Assembly (NCBI RefSeq): GCF_018388465.1
Contig: NZ_CP074404.1
Coordinates: 2,542,001 to 2,606,000, forward strand
DNA length: 64,000 bases
Source of the DNA: Cellulomonas fengjieae
Lineage (GTDB): Bacteria; Actinomycetota; Actinomycetes; Actinomycetales; Cellulomonadaceae
Direction: 5' to 3'
Position 1 is the first letter of the stretch. The number at the start of each line of letters is the position of its first letter. Shown piece after piece: positions 1 through 10,633 of the stretch. The position numbers were made by a program, and so were the translations under genes. The notes below the pieces were generated by a model. That model did not search any database. It worked only from the letters and a program-made list of their open reading frames with translations, and was not told where the DNA came from.

Positions 1-1325
1 ATCGCGACCGCGTGCGCGTCGGCACCGACGGTCACCTCGACCGTGCTGCCCTCCGCGTGCTCGACCGCGTTGACCAGCAGGTTGCGCAGGATGCGCTCCA
101 CCCGGCGCGGGTCGATGTCGGCGACGCAGCGCTCCTCCGGGACGACCACGTGCAGCCACGCGCCGCGCCGCTCGGCCAGGCTCGCCGCCTGGTCCACCGC
201 CTGGATGACCACGTCGCGCACGTCGCGCCCCTCGGCGTCGAGCACCGCCGCGCCCGCGTCGAACCGGCTGATCTCGAGCAGGTCGGCCAGCAGGTCCTCG
301 AAGCGGTCGAGCTGGGTCTGCAGCAGCTCGGCCGAACGCTTCACGGCCGGGTCGAAGTCGGCGCGGGCCGCGTGAATGACCTCGCCGGCCATCCGGATCG
401 TCGTCAACGGTGTGCGCAGCTCGTGCGACACGTCGGAGACGAACCGGCGCTGCAGCGTCGAGAGCTCCTCCATGCGGTGGATCTGGTCCTGCAGGCTGTC
501 CGCCATCTCGTTGAACGAGCGGGCGAGCGTGGCCATCTCGTCCTCGCCCTTCTCGGGCATGCGCTCGGACAGGTGCCCGTCGGCGAGCCGCTCGGCCACC
601 TCGGCGGCGCGGCGCACGGGCCACACCGTCTGCCGCGTGACCAACCAGGTCATGCTGCCCAGGAGCGCCACCAGGATGACCGCCGCGAGCCCGAGCGTGC
701 GCTGCAGGAAGTCCAGCCGGTCCTGCTCCGACTGCAGGCTGTAGAGGAAGTAGAGCTGGTAGGTGCCGTCGACCGGCACGGTCACGTCCTGGCCGACCAT
801 GACGCCCGGGGCGACGCCCCCGTCCTCGCTCGGGATCGCGACCGACTGCCACTGCTGTCCGCCGCGCGCGGTCGCGGTGCGCAGCGCGGGGCTCACGAGC
901 GGGACGAGGGTCTGGTCGGACGCCGCGCCCGAGATGTCGAGGGGACCGCCCTGCTGCCCCGGGGCGCGCAGGAGGAAGACCTCCCGCCGGTCGGACCCAC
1001 CGGTCCGCTGGGCGCTGCCGACGTCCCGGATGAGGCGCTGCACGTCCGTGGCGACCGTCGCCGTCGAGGAGTCGAACGTCGACTGCGCCTGCAGCGTGGA
1101 CCGGGCGCTCTCCTGGAGCACCTGCTCGAGCCGCGCGTGGAACAGCCCGTCCGCCATGCGCTCACCGACGTACGCACCGACCAGCGCCAGGGCGGCCAGA
1201 CCGATCGCGAGCGTCGAGGTGATGACCCGGAGCTGCAGCGAGGAACGCCACAGCCGCGACCAGGACCGGACCCGGCGCCGCACCCGGACCCGGACGAGCC
1301 GCCAGGCGCCGCTCACCCGGACCAT
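1..1325 (-). CDS. mtrB: MtrB sensor histidine kinase (3' end outside window)
   Basis: Membrane sensor kinase of the MtrAB two-component system, which in actinobacteria links envelope and cell-division state to transcription. About 441 residues are visible from the ATG at 1325; the C-terminal ATPase part lies beyond the left edge. A first membrane segment (about residues 33-54) is followed by an extracellular sensor region and a second segment (about 209-229). A HAMP-like linker comes next, then the H-box SHELRTPL with the phospho-accepting His at residue 301. An N-box-like stretch (RILRNLLVNAVEHA) follows near the end of the visible part. It starts 16 nt after the mtrA stop, so the two are one operon. 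Family length is about 560, consistent with truncation only by the window edge. Confidence 0.95.
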   Translation of the reverse strand, partial: MVRVSGAWRLVRVRVRRRVRSWSRLWRSSLQLRVITSTLAIGLAALALVGAYVGERMADGLFHARLEQVLQESARSTLQAQSTFDSSTATVATDVQRLIRDVGSAQRTGGSDRREVFLLRAPGQQGGPLDISGAASDQTLVPLVSPALRTATARGGQQWQSVAIPSEDGGVAPGVMVGQDVTVPVDGTYQLYFLYSLQSEQDRLDFLQRTLGLAAVILVALLGSMTWLVTRQTVWPVRRAAEVAERLADGHLSERMPEKGEDEMATLARSFNEMADSLQDQIHRMEELSTLQRRFVSDVSHELRTPLTTIRMAGEVIHAARADFDPAVKRSAELLQTQLDRFEDLLADLLEISRFDAGAAVLDAEGRDVRDVVIQAVDQAASLAERRGAWLHVVVPEERCVADIDPRRVERILRNLLVNAVEHAEGSTVEVTVGADAHAVA

Positions 1326-1341
1326 GGCGCCGTCCGTGAGC

Positions 1342-2025
1342 TCACGTCGAGGCCACGCCCGCCTTGTAGCCGACCCCGCGGACGGTGACGACGATCTCGG
1401 GCTGCTCGGGGTCGTTCTCGATCTTGGACCGCAGGCGCTGCACGTGGACGTTCACCAGGCGCGTGTCCGCGGCGTGCCGGTAGCCCCAGACCTTCTCCAG
1501 CAGGACCTCGCGGGTGAAAACCTGCCAGGGCTTGCGGGCGAGCGCGACCAGCAGGTCGAACTCGAGCGGCGTCAGCGAGACGGGACGACCGGCACGCTGG
1601 ACCCGGTGCCCGGGGACGTCGATCGTCACGTCACCGATCGCGAGGTGCTCGGGGGCGGGCTCGTCGCTGCGGCGGAGCCGCGCCCGGACGCGGGCCACGA
1701 GCTCCTTGGGCTTGAAGGGCTTCGAGATGTAGTCGTCGGCGCCGGACTCCAGCCCGAGCACGACGTCGACCGTGTCGCTCTTGGCGGTGAGCATCACGAT
1801 CGGCACGCCCGACTCGGCGCGGATCTGCCGGCAGACCTCGTTGCCGTCCTTGCCCGGGAGCATCAGGTCGAGCAGGACGAGGTCGGGCTGGGTGGCGCGG
1901 AACACACCGATCGCCTCGTCACCGTCCTCGCAGAACACCGGGTCGAAACCCTCCGAGCGCAGCACGATGCCGATCATCTCGGCCAGCGCGGTGTCGTCGT
2001 CGACCACCAGCACGCGTCCCTTCAT
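1342..2025 (-). CDS. mtrA: MtrA response regulator
   Basis: OmpR/PhoB-type response regulator, cytoplasmic partner of MtrB. It is 227 residues, the family's usual length (about 228). The start MKGRVLVVDDD gives a canonical receiver beginning: acidic triad DDD at residues 9-11, phospho-acceptor Asp in LVLLDLMLPGKDG, and K in ISKPFKPKEL. A C-terminal winged helix (TPLEFDLLVALARKPWQVFTREVLLEKVWGY region) binds DNA. Longer in-frame extensions upstream are not homologous to the family. The ATG is preceded by a -10-like GAGAAT at 2032-2037 with 6 nt between and no ribosome site, so the message is probably leaderless. mtrB follows immediately. Confidence 0.96.
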   Translation of the reverse strand: MKGRVLVVDDDTALAEMIGIVLRSEGFDPVFCEDGDEAIGVFRATQPDLVLLDLMLPGKDGNEVCRQIRAESGVPIVMLTAKSDTVDVVLGLESGADDYISKPFKPKELVARVRARLRRSDEPAPEHLAIGDVTIDVPGHRVQRAGRPVSLTPLEFDLLVALARKPWQVFTREVLLEKVWGYRHAADTRLVNVHVQRLRSKIENDPEQPEIVVTVRGVGYKAGVAST

Positions 2026-2031
2026 GGCGGC

Positions 2032-2037
2032 ATTCTC
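2032..2037 (-). promoter_or_regulatory. -10-like element of mtrA, leaderless type
   Basis: GAGAAT on the minus strand, 6 nt before the mtrA ATG. No Shine-Dalgarno sequence is visible, and the spacing matches the other leaderless-type starts in this window. The hexamer is weak, so this is a suggestion only. Confidence 0.4.
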
Positions 2038-2150
2038 GCACCGCTCGGGCCCCGACCTGGGCCACTGGGCGCGACGGATGCCCGCGCGCCTCCACAGATC
2101 ACCCGGACGCGCCTCCCGGGACCTGGGCCCCATGGCACGATGATTGCTCC

Positions 2151-3371
2151 GTGGGAGGCCGTGGCGGCGGCGAGAACCCTCCGTACGACCGTCCGCACGA
2201 CGACAGCCGAGGGAGCCGCGCTCGCATGACGAGCCCGCACGACGACGCGCCGCGCCCGCCCACCTGGGCGGCGCCGGCAGGCACAGGAGCACCGCCGCCC
2301 GAGGGTGTGCCCCCGACCGGACCCGCAGCACCGACCCCTCCGCAGCCACCCACCGGGTGGGGCCAGCAGCAGCCGCCCGGCGCGCCCGGTGCCTGGGGTC
2401 CCGCCGCGCCTCCGCCGCCCGGTGTGGCCTGGCGGCCGCCGGCCCTGCAGCCGGGGATCATCCCCCTGCGCCCCCTGGGCATGGGCGAGATCTACGACGG
2501 CGCCTTCCGTGCCGTGCGCGCCAACCCGCGCGTCATGTTCGGCCTCGCCGCCCTCGTCGTCACGCTGGCCGTCACGCTGCAGTCCGTCGTGCAGTGGTAC
2601 ATCAAGGGGATCATCGCGCCGCAGCTGACGGACCTGTCCACCGAGGTCGACCCGTCGGGGCAGATGGGCTTCGCCGAGCAGATGGGCTCGTCGTTCGGCT
2701 TGCTCGTCGCCGCGCCCGTCACGACGATCGCGACCACGATCCTCACCGGCCTGCTGATCCTCTCGGTGAGCCGCTCCGTGCTCGGGCAGGTCGCGACCGT
2801 CGGAGAGGTGCTGCGCTCGCGGCGGGTCTGGCTCGTCGTCGGGTTCACGTTCCTGACGGGCCTCGCCACGCTGCTCGTGGTCGGCGCGCTGGCCGCGGCC
2901 GTCGTCCTGCTGGCGGTGAACGACCAGATCGGTGCCGCGGTCGCGGTCGGCCTGGTCGGCTCGCTCGCGCTCGTCGTGGCGGCGGTCTGGTTCGCCACCC
3001 GCACGCTGCTGGTGCCGCCGGCGCTCATGCTCGAGGGCAAGAAGTTCTGGCCGACGATCACCCGGGCGTGGAAGCTCACCCGGGGCAGCTTCTGGCGCCT
3101 GTTCGGGATCTACCTGCTCACGTCGATCCTCGCGGGGATCATCGCGCAGATCATCGTCGTCCCGGCCTCGGTCTTCGGCCAGCTGGTGCTGCGCGACCCC
3201 ACCGCCACGTCGTTCGCCTCGATCGTCGTGACCGGGATCGCGACCGTCATCGCCTCGACCCTGTCCACGACGTTCGTGTCCGCGGTGGTGGCCCTGCTCT
3301 ACATCGACGTGCGGATGCGCCGCGAAGGGCTGGACGTCGAGCTCGCACGCGCCGCAGAATCCACCGCGTGA
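2151..3371 (+). CDS. proline-rich N-terminus, polytopic membrane protein (GDPD membrane-domain family)
   Basis: Integral membrane protein with a long Pro/Ala-rich cytoplasmic N-terminus followed by about six hydrophobic segments from roughly residue 130 to the end. It resembles the glycerophosphoryl-diester-phosphodiesterase membrane-domain family; no phosphodiesterase catalytic domain is present. I chose the GTG at 2151 (406 residues) because a GATGAT -10 box sits 6 nt upstream, the pattern of several neighbours. The ATG at 2226 (381 residues, GAGGGAG upstream) is a real alternative and would make 2151-2225 untranslated leader. It is first in an operon: its stop overlaps the next start (GTGA). 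Its role is unknown; it probably acts with the MoxR/DUF58 module that follows. Confidence 0.75.
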   Translation: MGGRGGGENPPYDRPHDDSRGSRARMTSPHDDAPRPPTWAAPAGTGAPPPEGVPPTGPAAPTPPQPPTGWGQQQPPGAPGAWGPAAPPPPGVAWRPPALQPGIIPLRPLGMGEIYDGAFRAVRANPRVMFGLAALVVTLAVTLQSVVQWYIKGIIAPQLTDLSTEVDPSGQMGFAEQMGSSFGLLVAAPVTTIATTILTGLLILSVSRSVLGQVATVGEVLRSRRVWLVVGFTFLTGLATLLVVGALAAAVVLLAVNDQIGAAVAVGLVGSLALVVAAVWFATRTLLVPPALMLEGKKFWPTITRAWKLTRGSFWRLFGIYLLTSILAGIIAQIIVVPASVFGQLVLRDPTATSFASIVVTGIATVIASTLSTTFVSAVVALLYIDVRMRREGLDVELARAAESTA

Positions 3372-4033
3372 GCGTGCTGGCCCGGCTGGCGTCCGACGTG
3401 CCCGTCACCCCGGACGCCGAGACCGCCCGGCGCTGGGCGACCGAGGAGCTGCTCGGCGCGGAGTACCACCAGCAGGCCTCGCTGTTCAGTCGGCTGCTCG
3501 ACTGGCTGGCGGAGCAGCTGGCGGGGCTGCGCACCCCGGCCGCCCTCGACCCGCTCGCGGTGCTGGCGGTCGTCGGGGTGGTCGTGGCCGTCGTCGTCGT
3601 CGCATTCCTCGTGGCCGGTCCCGTGCGCCTCTCCCGGCGCGGTGCCTCCTCCCGCAATGTCCTGGCCGAGGACGACGTGCGCACGGCCGAGCAGATCCGC
3701 GCGGCCGCGGACGCCGCGGCCGCCCGCGGCGACTGGGCGCTCGCGGTGCTGGAGCGGTACCGCGCCGTCGTGCGCGGCCTCGAGGAGCGGGCCGTCCTCG
3801 AGGAGCGCGCCGCCCGCACCGCGCACGAGGCCGCGCTCGCCGCTGCCGCGCGGCTGCCGGACCTCGGGGCCGACCTCGTGTCCGCCGGCCGGACCTTCGA
3901 CGACGTCGCCTACGGCGACGTGCCCGCGACGGCCGACGACGAGCGCCGCCTGCGTGAGCTCGACCAGCGGGTCCGTGGCACGCGTGCCGCCGGTTCGGGG
4001 ACCGCACAGCCGGCCGTGGCGGCGCCCCGATGA
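3368..4033 (+). CDS. DUF4129 domain-containing membrane protein
   Basis: 221 residues. A short N-terminal segment is followed by one membrane span (about residues 62-84) and a cytoplasmic Ala/Arg-rich C-terminal domain containing RYRAVVRGLEER and the conserved FDDVAYGDVPAT stretch typical of DUF4129. The GTG start overlaps the stop of the preceding gene by 3 nt and its stop overlaps the next ATG, so translation is coupled. DUF4129 proteins commonly accompany MoxR ATPases and DUF58 proteins, and in some actinobacteria transglutaminase-like proteins. The biochemical function is not established. The start is fixed mainly by the overlap, because the open frame runs far upstream without homology. 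Confidence 0.85.
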   Translation: MSVLARLASDVPVTPDAETARRWATEELLGAEYHQQASLFSRLLDWLAEQLAGLRTPAALDPLAVLAVVGVVVAVVVVAFLVAGPVRLSRRGASSRNVLAEDDVRTAEQIRAAADAAAARGDWALAVLERYRAVVRGLEERAVLEERAARTAHEAALAAAARLPDLGADLVSAGRTFDDVAYGDVPATADDERRLRELDQRVRGTRAAGSGTAQPAVAAPR

Positions 4034-5222
4034 CCACCACCATCACACCGGACGCCTCCGTCGTCGGTGACGGCACCTCCGCTCGCAGCCGGTCAGCCCA
4101 CAGGTGGCGCCGCGCACGGTGGCCGCTCGGGCTGCTCGCGCTCGTGGTGCTCGCCGGCCTGCTGACCGCACTTCCCGCGCCCCAGACATCGACGGTGACC
4201 CTGGCGCCCGACAACCCGGCGGACCTCGGCGGCCGGGCGGCCGCGCAGATCCTGGGCCAGCAGGGCGTCGACGTCCGCTACGTGCGCCGGCTGGCGCAGG
4301 TCGAGTCCCTCGCGGGACCCGGCTCGACGGTCCTCGTCGTCGGCGACTACCTGCTCGAGGCGGAGCAGGTCGAGGCGCTCGGCGCCACCGGTGCCGACCT
4401 CGTGCTCGTCGATGCCGGATGGGCGCTGAGCCTGCTCACCGACGCGATCACGGCGGGCGGGAGCGCGTCGGGCGAGGCCGAGGTGCGCACCGCCCAGTGC
4501 GACGACCCGGACGCCGTCGCCGCCGGCCGGATCACGGCCCGCGGCGAGCTGCTGGCCACCGGCGCCGGGGCGGTCGTGTGCTTCCCCGGTCCCGAGAGCC
4601 AGCGCGGCGGGGCCTACGCGGTCGTCGAGTCCGACGGCCGCAGGATCGCCGCGCTCGCCGACGTGTCCCCGCTGACCAACCAGTACCTCGCCGACGAGGG
4701 CAACGCGGCGCTGGTGCTGCGCGCCCTCGGCCGCCACGAGCGGCTCGTCTGGTACATCCCGTCGCTCGACGACGCGATGGCCGGCGGCGAGGAGGCGGGC
4801 ACCGACACCAGTGCCGTGCTGCCGCCCGTGGTCCCCATCCTCGGACTCCAGCTCCTGCTGGTAGTGGCGGTGGCCGCTCTCTGGCGCGGAAGGCGCCTGG
4901 GCCGCCTCGTCACGGAGCCGATGCCCGTCGTCGTCCGTGCCGGCGAGACGACCCGCGGTCGCGGGCGGCTCTACCGGCGCGCGCGCTCCTACGGGCACGC
5001 CGCGGCCGCGTTGCGCGCAGGGACGGCGGCACGCAGCGCCGCCAGGCTCGGCCTCCCCCGCTCGGCGCCGGCCCCGCTGGTCGTCGACGCGGTGGCGCGC
5101 GCGACGGGTCGCCGGTCCGCGGACGTCGAGGCGCTGCTGTACGGACCCCCACCGACCGACGACCGCGGGCTGGCGCAGCTGGCCCGTGACCTGGATCATC
5201 TCGAGAGCGAGGTTCACCGACC

Positions 5223-5226
<4 letters not shown>
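4030..5226 (+). CDS. DUF4350 domain-containing protein
   Basis: 398 residues, anchored by an N-terminal hydrophobic segment (about 31-49) and a second near residues 258-283, with the DUF4350 domain between them facing outside. The PQTSTVTLAPDNPADLGGRA region begins the extracellular part. The C-terminal cytoplasmic tail ends in a stretch that contacts the MoxR start. ATGA overlap with DUF4129 upstream and GTGA overlap with MoxR downstream place it in the same operon. Function is inferred from context: a membrane component of a MoxR-type AAA+ chaperone module that may assemble or remodel envelope protein complexes. Confidence 0.85.
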
Positions 5227-6233
<1,007 letters not shown>

Positions 6234-6234
6234 C

Positions 6235-7527
6235 ATGGCGGTCACCTGGCGCGCCGTCGCGCTCGCGGCGCTCGGTCTGCCGGTGGTGCTCCTGGTCCCG
6301 GCCACCGGGACGGTGCTCCTGTGGACCCTGCTCGTCGTGGTGGCGTGCACGGTGGACGTCCTGCTCGCAGCGTCCCCGCGGCAGGTCGGCGTGCGTCGGC
6401 AGGTCCCGAGCTCCGTCCGGCTCACCGAGCCCGCCGTCTCGACGCTGACCCTGAGCAACCTCGGCACGCGGCGGCTGCGCGCGCTCGTGCGAGACGCCTG
6501 GCCGCCGTCGAGCGCTGCGCAGGCCGACCGGCACCGCGTGGACGTGCTGCCGGGCGACGGGACGCGGGTGCGCACCGTGCTGGTGCCCACCCGGCGTGGT
6601 GACGCGCACGCGGACCGGGTGACGGTGCGCACGCTCGGGCCGCTGGGGCTGGCGGGCCGGCAGGCCTCGCTCGAGGTGCCGGGGCGGCTGCGCGTGCTGC
6701 CCGAGTTCGCCTCCCGACGGCACCTGCCCAGCCGGCTCGCCCGGCTGCGGGAGCTGGACGGCCGGACCTCCGTCCAGGTGCGGGGGCCGGGGACCGAGTT
6801 CGACTCGCTGCGCGAGTACGTGATCGGCGACGACGTGCGCGCGATCGACTGGCGCGCGACGGCACGGCGCTCCGACGTCGTGGTCCGCACGTGGCGGCCG
6901 GAGCGTGACCGACGGGTCCTGATCGTGCTGGACACCGGCCGCACGTCGGCGGTCCGGGTGCTCGACGCGCCTCGCATCGACGCCTCCATCGAGGCTGCGC
7001 TCCTGCTCGCCGCGCTCGCCACGAAGGCGGGCGACCGGGTGGAGCTGCTGGTCTACGACCGCAGGGTGCGCGGGCGGGTGGCCGGAGCCACGGGTCCGCG
7101 GGTCATGTCCTCCTTCGCGGACACGCTCGCGCTGGCCGAGCCGGAGCTGGTGGAGACGGACTGGCCGGGCGTCGTGGCGCAGGTCCAGCAGCGGCTCAGC
7201 CAGCGCGCCCTCGTCGTGCTGCTCACGGCGCTCGACCCGGCCGCGGTCGAGCAGGGCCTGCTCGGCGTGGCCGGGCAGCTCACCGAGCGGCACCAGGTGG
7301 TGCTGGCGTCCGTGTCCGACCCCGAGGTGGACGCCCTGCGGACCTCGCGCAGCGACGCCGCCGCGGTGTTCGACGCCGCCGCCGCCGAGCGGGTCGGCCT
7401 CGAGCGCGCCGCGGTGGCGCTGCGCCTGCGCCAGCGCGGCGCCGAGGTGGTCGACGCGCTGCCCGACCAGCTGGCGCCCCGGCTCGCCGACACCTACCTC
7501 GCCCTGAAGGCGGCCGGCCGGCTCTGA
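6235..7527 (+). CDS. DUF58 domain-containing protein
   Basis: 430 residues. Two N-terminal hydrophobic segments (about 7-22 and 26-45) are followed by a beta-rich region. The DUF58 signature ([14 protein letters not shown], about residues 193-206) comes next, then a VWA-like fold with a MIDAS-like VLDTGRTS (231-238). It is the standard partner of MoxR, encoded directly downstream with a 1-nt gap. It probably binds metal through the VWA-like site and is the substrate-recruiting or scaffold subunit of the module. It ends the operon; the next gene starts 33 nt later with its own promoter-like element. Confidence 0.92.
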   Translation: MAVTWRAVALAALGLPVVLLVPATGTVLLWTLLVVVACTVDVLLAASPRQVGVRRQVPSSVRLTEPAVSTLTLSNLGTRRLRALVRDAWPPSSAAQADRHRVDVLPGDGTRVRTVLVPTRRGDAHADRVTVRTLGPLGLAGRQASLEVPGRLRVLPEFASRRHLPSRLARLRELDGRTSVQVRGPGTEFDSLREYVIGDDVRAIDWRATARRSDVVVRTWRPERDRRVLIVLDTGRTSAVRVLDAPRIDASIEAALLLAALATKAGDRVELLVYDRRVRGRVAGATGPRVMSSFADTLALAEPELVETDWPGVVAQVQQRLSQRALVVLLTALDPAAVEQGLLGVAGQLTERHQVVLASVSDPEVDALRTSRSDAAAVFDAAAAERVGLERAAVALRLRQRGAEVVDALPDQLAPRLADTYLALKAAGRL

Positions 7528-7547
7528 GCTCCGTGGGTGGTCCCCGG

Positions 7548-7553
7548 TAGGTT
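7548..7553 (+). promoter_or_regulatory. -10 element, leaderless type
   Basis: TAGGTT ends 6 nt before the GTG at 7560 and lies in the short gap after the DUF58 stop. There is no ribosome site between box and start. Confidence 0.5.
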
Positions 7554-7559
7554 CCGGCT

Positions 7560-8723
7560 GTGACCGAGCTGCTGACCCGTGCCCGGCTCAACCGCGCCCT
7601 GCTGGCGCGCCAGCACCTGCTCGAGCGCCGGCCCGGCCCCGCGCTCGACGTCGTGGACCGCCTGGTCGGGATGCAGGCGCAGAACGCCTGGTCGCCGTAC
7701 GTCGGGCTGTGGAGCCGCGTCGAGGGCTTCGCGCCCGACCACCTGGCAGCGGCGTTCTGGGACCGGTCCGTCACCCGGATCGCGGTCATGCGCGGCACCA
7801 TCCACCTGGTCACCGCGGCGGACGCGCTGGTCCTGCCCCGCCTCCTCGCCCCCCTGTACGCCAAGGACCTGCGCGTCAACGCCTCGCACGCGGCGGCGCT
7901 GCGCACGATCGACCTCGCCGAGCTCACCGCGGCCGCGCGCGCCCTCGTGGAGGCGGAGCCACGGGTGACCACGGAGCTGGGCCGGCTGCTCGCCGACCGC
8001 TGGCCGGACGTGGCCACCAGCACGCTGGCGTACGCGGCGCGCGGGACGCTGCCCCTGGTCCAGGTCCCGCCCCGGGGCGTCTGGGGGCGTTCCGGGGCGA
8101 CGACGTGGACCACGGCGACGGCCTGGCTGGGCCCGGAGCTGACGGCCGCGGCGCCCGACCTGGGCGACCCCGCGGTGCACGCCGCGCAGCAGGAGCGGCT
8201 GGTCCTGCGCTATCTGGCGGCGTTCGGCCCGGCGTCCGTCGCGGACCTGCAGACCTGGTCCGGCCTCACCGGCCTGCGCGAGGTGGTGGACCGCCTGGAC
8301 CTCGTCCGGTACCGCGCCGAGCCGTCGCCCGGGGCGGTACGCGAGCGTGAGCTCCTGGACGTACCGGAAGGACCGCTGCCCGACGCGGAGGTCCCCGCCC
8401 CCGTGCGGTTCCTCGCCGACTACGACAACGTGCTGCTGAGCCACGCCGACCGGACCCGGATCATCGCGCCGGAGCACCGTCGACGGCTGGCGAGCCCGAA
8501 CGGGGTCTTCCCCGCCACGTTCCTGCTGGACGGCCGGGTGGCGGGGACCTGGGAGATGCCCCGGGACCGCCGGGCCCGCGACCGGGTCACCCTCACCGTG
8601 CGCCCGTTCGGCGCGCTGACGGCGGCACAGCGCGACGAGGTCCGGGCCGAGGCGGAAGGGCTGGCCGCGCTCATGGCGGACGAGGCCGCCGAGCGCCCCG
8701 TCGTGGTGGTCGAACCGGACTGA
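7560..8723 (+). CDS. winged-helix DNA-binding domain protein (HTH_42, AlkX/YcaQ-like)
   Basis: 387 residues. It carries the family hallmark region VGMQAQNAWSPYVGLW near residues 37-52 and RGTIHLVTAADAL near 80-92, typical of the HTH_42 winged-helix family. Some members are DNA glycosylases that unhook crosslinks. No extra domain is visible. The GTG at 7560 fits the leaderless-type -10 box at 7548-7553. It is convergent with the SpoIIM-like gene, with the two stop codons directly adjacent (8721-8723 and 8724-8726). Whether this copy repairs DNA or only binds it cannot be told from sequence. Confidence 0.85.
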   Translation: MTELLTRARLNRALLARQHLLERRPGPALDVVDRLVGMQAQNAWSPYVGLWSRVEGFAPDHLAAAFWDRSVTRIAVMRGTIHLVTAADALVLPRLLAPLYAKDLRVNASHAAALRTIDLAELTAAARALVEAEPRVTTELGRLLADRWPDVATSTLAYAARGTLPLVQVPPRGVWGRSGATTWTTATAWLGPELTAAAPDLGDPAVHAAQQERLVLRYLAAFGPASVADLQTWSGLTGLREVVDRLDLVRYRAEPSPGAVRERELLDVPEGPLPDAEVPAPVRFLADYDNVLLSHADRTRIIAPEHRRRLASPNGVFPATFLLDGRVAGTWEMPRDRRARDRVTLTVRPFGALTAAQRDEVRAEAEGLAALMADEAAERPVVVVEPD

Positions 8724-9713
8724 TCAGCCCGCGGTCGCCAGGACGTAGCCGGCCCGGTCGGCCTCGAGGTCGCCGGTCTGGCCGGCGCGTACCGCCCGCC
8801 GGCCCAGCACGAGCGTGTACGCCCAGAACGTCGCGAGCGCGATCGCCCCGATGACGACCTTGACGGCCCACGGCAGGCTCGAGCCCGTGACGAAGCCCTC
8901 GATGACTCCCGAGACCGCCAGGACCCCGACCAGGCCGATCGCCACCGTGAACAGGGCACGGGCCTCCTGGGCCAGGGCGCGTCCGCGTGGCCGGTGCCCC
9001 GGGTCGATCCAGGTCCAGAAGATCCGCAGCCCCGCGGCGCCGGCGACGAACACGGCGGTGAGCTCGAGCAGGCCGTGCGGCGCGATGAGCTGCAGGAACA
9101 CGTCGAGGCTGCCGTGCGCCGCCATCATCCCGCCCGTGGAGCCGATGCTCACCGCGTTGACGACCAGCAGGTAGACCGGAATCACGCCCGTGATGCCCGT
9201 CGCGATGCAGACGGCCGTCAGCCAGGCGTTGTTGGTCCACACCATGGCCGCGAAACCCGCCCCGGGCGAGTAGTACTCCGCGAACGAGCTGTCCACGTAC
9301 TCCTGCTGCTGGCTCGGCGTCCCCATCGCGGCGAGCGCCTCCGGCTGCGTCGCCACCCAGACGCCCGCGGTCACCCCGAGCGCCAGGAACGCGACCATGA
9401 CGGCCACCGTCCACCAGCGGATCCGGTACAGGGCGGCGGGCAGCGCGACCACGACGAACGAGGTCACGTCGCGCCAGCTCGGCTCGTGCGTGCCGGAGAT
9501 CGCCGCGCGGGCGCGGCCCACGAGCATCGACAGCCGCGTCACCATCTCCGGGTCGGGCGCCGCGGACCGCACGCTCGACAGGTCGGTGGCGACCGCCTGG
9601 TAGAGGCGCACCAGCTCGTCGGACTCGGCACCGCTGCGCCGGCGCTGCCGGACCAGCTGGTCGAGCCGCTGCCAGTCGGCCGCGCGTGCCTGCTCGAAGG
9701 CGTCGAGGTCCAT
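8724..9713 (-). CDS. stage II sporulation protein M-like membrane protein
   Basis: 329 residues beginning MDLDAFEQARAADWQRL, a conserved opening of actinobacterial SpoIIM-family proteins (PF01944). A cytoplasmic helical N-terminus of about 95 residues is followed by about five membrane spans. The segment MMAAHGSLDVFLQLIAPHGLLEL (written here only as a location, about 195-217) is the family's conserved loop. The organism need not sporulate; the family is common in non-sporulating actinobacteria beside RDD proteins. It is divergent from the RDD gene with only 50 nt between starts, and such pairs often sit near MoxR/DUF58 operons as here. An 11-residue upstream extension is possible but not conserved. 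Confidence 0.88.
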   Translation of the reverse strand: MDLDAFEQARAADWQRLDQLVRQRRRSGAESDELVRLYQAVATDLSSVRSAAPDPEMVTRLSMLVGRARAAISGTHEPSWRDVTSFVVVALPAALYRIRWWTVAVMVAFLALGVTAGVWVATQPEALAAMGTPSQQQEYVDSSFAEYYSPGAGFAAMVWTNNAWLTAVCIATGITGVIPVYLLVVNAVSIGSTGGMMAAHGSLDVFLQLIAPHGLLELTAVFVAGAAGLRIFWTWIDPGHRPRGRALAQEARALFTVAIGLVGVLAVSGVIEGFVTGSSLPWAVKVVIGAIALATFWAYTLVLGRRAVRAGQTGDLEADRAGYVLATAG

Positions 9714-9750
9714 GCCGCACAGCCTGCCATCCCGAGCGCGCGGCAACGGC

Positions 9751-9756
9751 TAACCT
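9751..9756 (+). promoter_or_regulatory. -10 element of RDD gene, leaderless type
   Basis: TAACCT, with 7 nt before the ATG at 9764 and no ribosome site. It lies in the 50-nt gap between divergent starts. Confidence 0.5.
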
Positions 9757-9763
9757 GCCCAGC

Positions 9764-10579
9764 ATGGACGGCATCATCACGGGCGAAGGGGTCCTCCTCG
9801 ACGCGCGGCCCACCTCGGCCGCCACACGACTCCTGGCTGCGCTGCTGGACCTCATGGTCCTGGGCGTCGGCCTGTTCGTGCTGTTCGTCGCGCTCGGCGC
9901 CGTCGCCCCGGACGCGTCCGAGGAGATGGGCCGGATCCTGGTCATCGTGCTGATGGCGACCGTCACGGTCGTGATCCCGACGACGGTCGAGACGCTCACG
10001 CGCGGCCGCTCGCTGGGCAAGCTGGCGATGGGCATCCGGATCGTGCGCGACGACGGCGGCCCGCTGGTGTTCCGCCAGGCGCTCGTCCGCGCGCTCACCG
10101 GCGTCGTCGAGCTCTGGTTCACGCTCGGCACGGTCGCCCTGATCTGCTCGATCGTGCACCCGCAGGGCAAGCGTGTCGGCGACATCCTGGCGGGCACCTA
10201 TGCGGTGCGGGTGCGAGGGGCGGCCAAGGTCCGCACGCCGGTGCTGATGCCCCCGCAGCTCGCGGGATGGGCCCACACCGCGGACCTCGCGCGGCTGCCC
10301 GACGGGCTCGCGCTGTCGGTCCGCCAGTTCCTCGGCCGCGCCGCGTCCCTGCACCCGGCGTCACGGGTGCAGCTGGGCTCACAGCTGACGGCCGAGGTGC
10401 AGCGCTACGTCAACCCGCTGCCCCCGGTGGGCACCCACCCCGAGGCGTTCCTGGCCGCGGTGCTCGCGGAGCGCCGCGAGCGGGAGACCGTCGCCCGGCT
10501 GCGCGCCGACCAGCGCGCCGCCGTGGAGGCGTCGCAGCTCCAGCGACTCCCCCACGGCATCCCCGACCCGGTGAACTGA
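9764..10579 (+). CDS. RDD family membrane protein
   Basis: 271 residues. The RDD domain covers about residues 15-150 with three membrane spans. It includes the SAATRLLAALLDL opening, which keeps the Arg and Asp of the signature, and the RGRSLGKLAMGIRIV loop. The C-terminal 110 residues are a soluble Arg/Ala-rich extension common in actinobacterial members. ATG 9764 is chosen over upstream codons because the domain starts immediately after it and a leaderless-type box is present. RDD proteins are membrane proteins of mostly unknown role, some implicated in transport. The stop codon is embedded in a 16-bp tandem repeat. Confidence 0.88.
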   Translation: MDGIITGEGVLLDARPTSAATRLLAALLDLMVLGVGLFVLFVALGAVAPDASEEMGRILVIVLMATVTVVIPTTVETLTRGRSLGKLAMGIRIVRDDGGPLVFRQALVRALTGVVELWFTLGTVALICSIVHPQGKRVGDILAGTYAVRVRGAAKVRTPVLMPPQLAGWAHTADLARLPDGLALSVRQFLGRAASLHPASRVQLGSQLTAEVQRYVNPLPPVGTHPEAFLAAVLAERRERETVARLRADQRAAVEASQLQRLPHGIPDPVN

Positions 10580-10616
10580 CGACCTGGTGCACTGACGACC
10601 TGGTGCACTGACGACC
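10575..10616. repeat. 16-bp tandem repeat over the RDD stop codon
   Basis: ACTGACGACCTGGTGC occurs at 10575-10590 and 10591-10606, followed by a 10-nt partial copy. Each copy holds a TGA, so the reading frame ends in the first unit. It lies between convergent genes. Confidence 0.85.
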
Positions 10617-10633
10617 CGCCGACCTGACGCCGC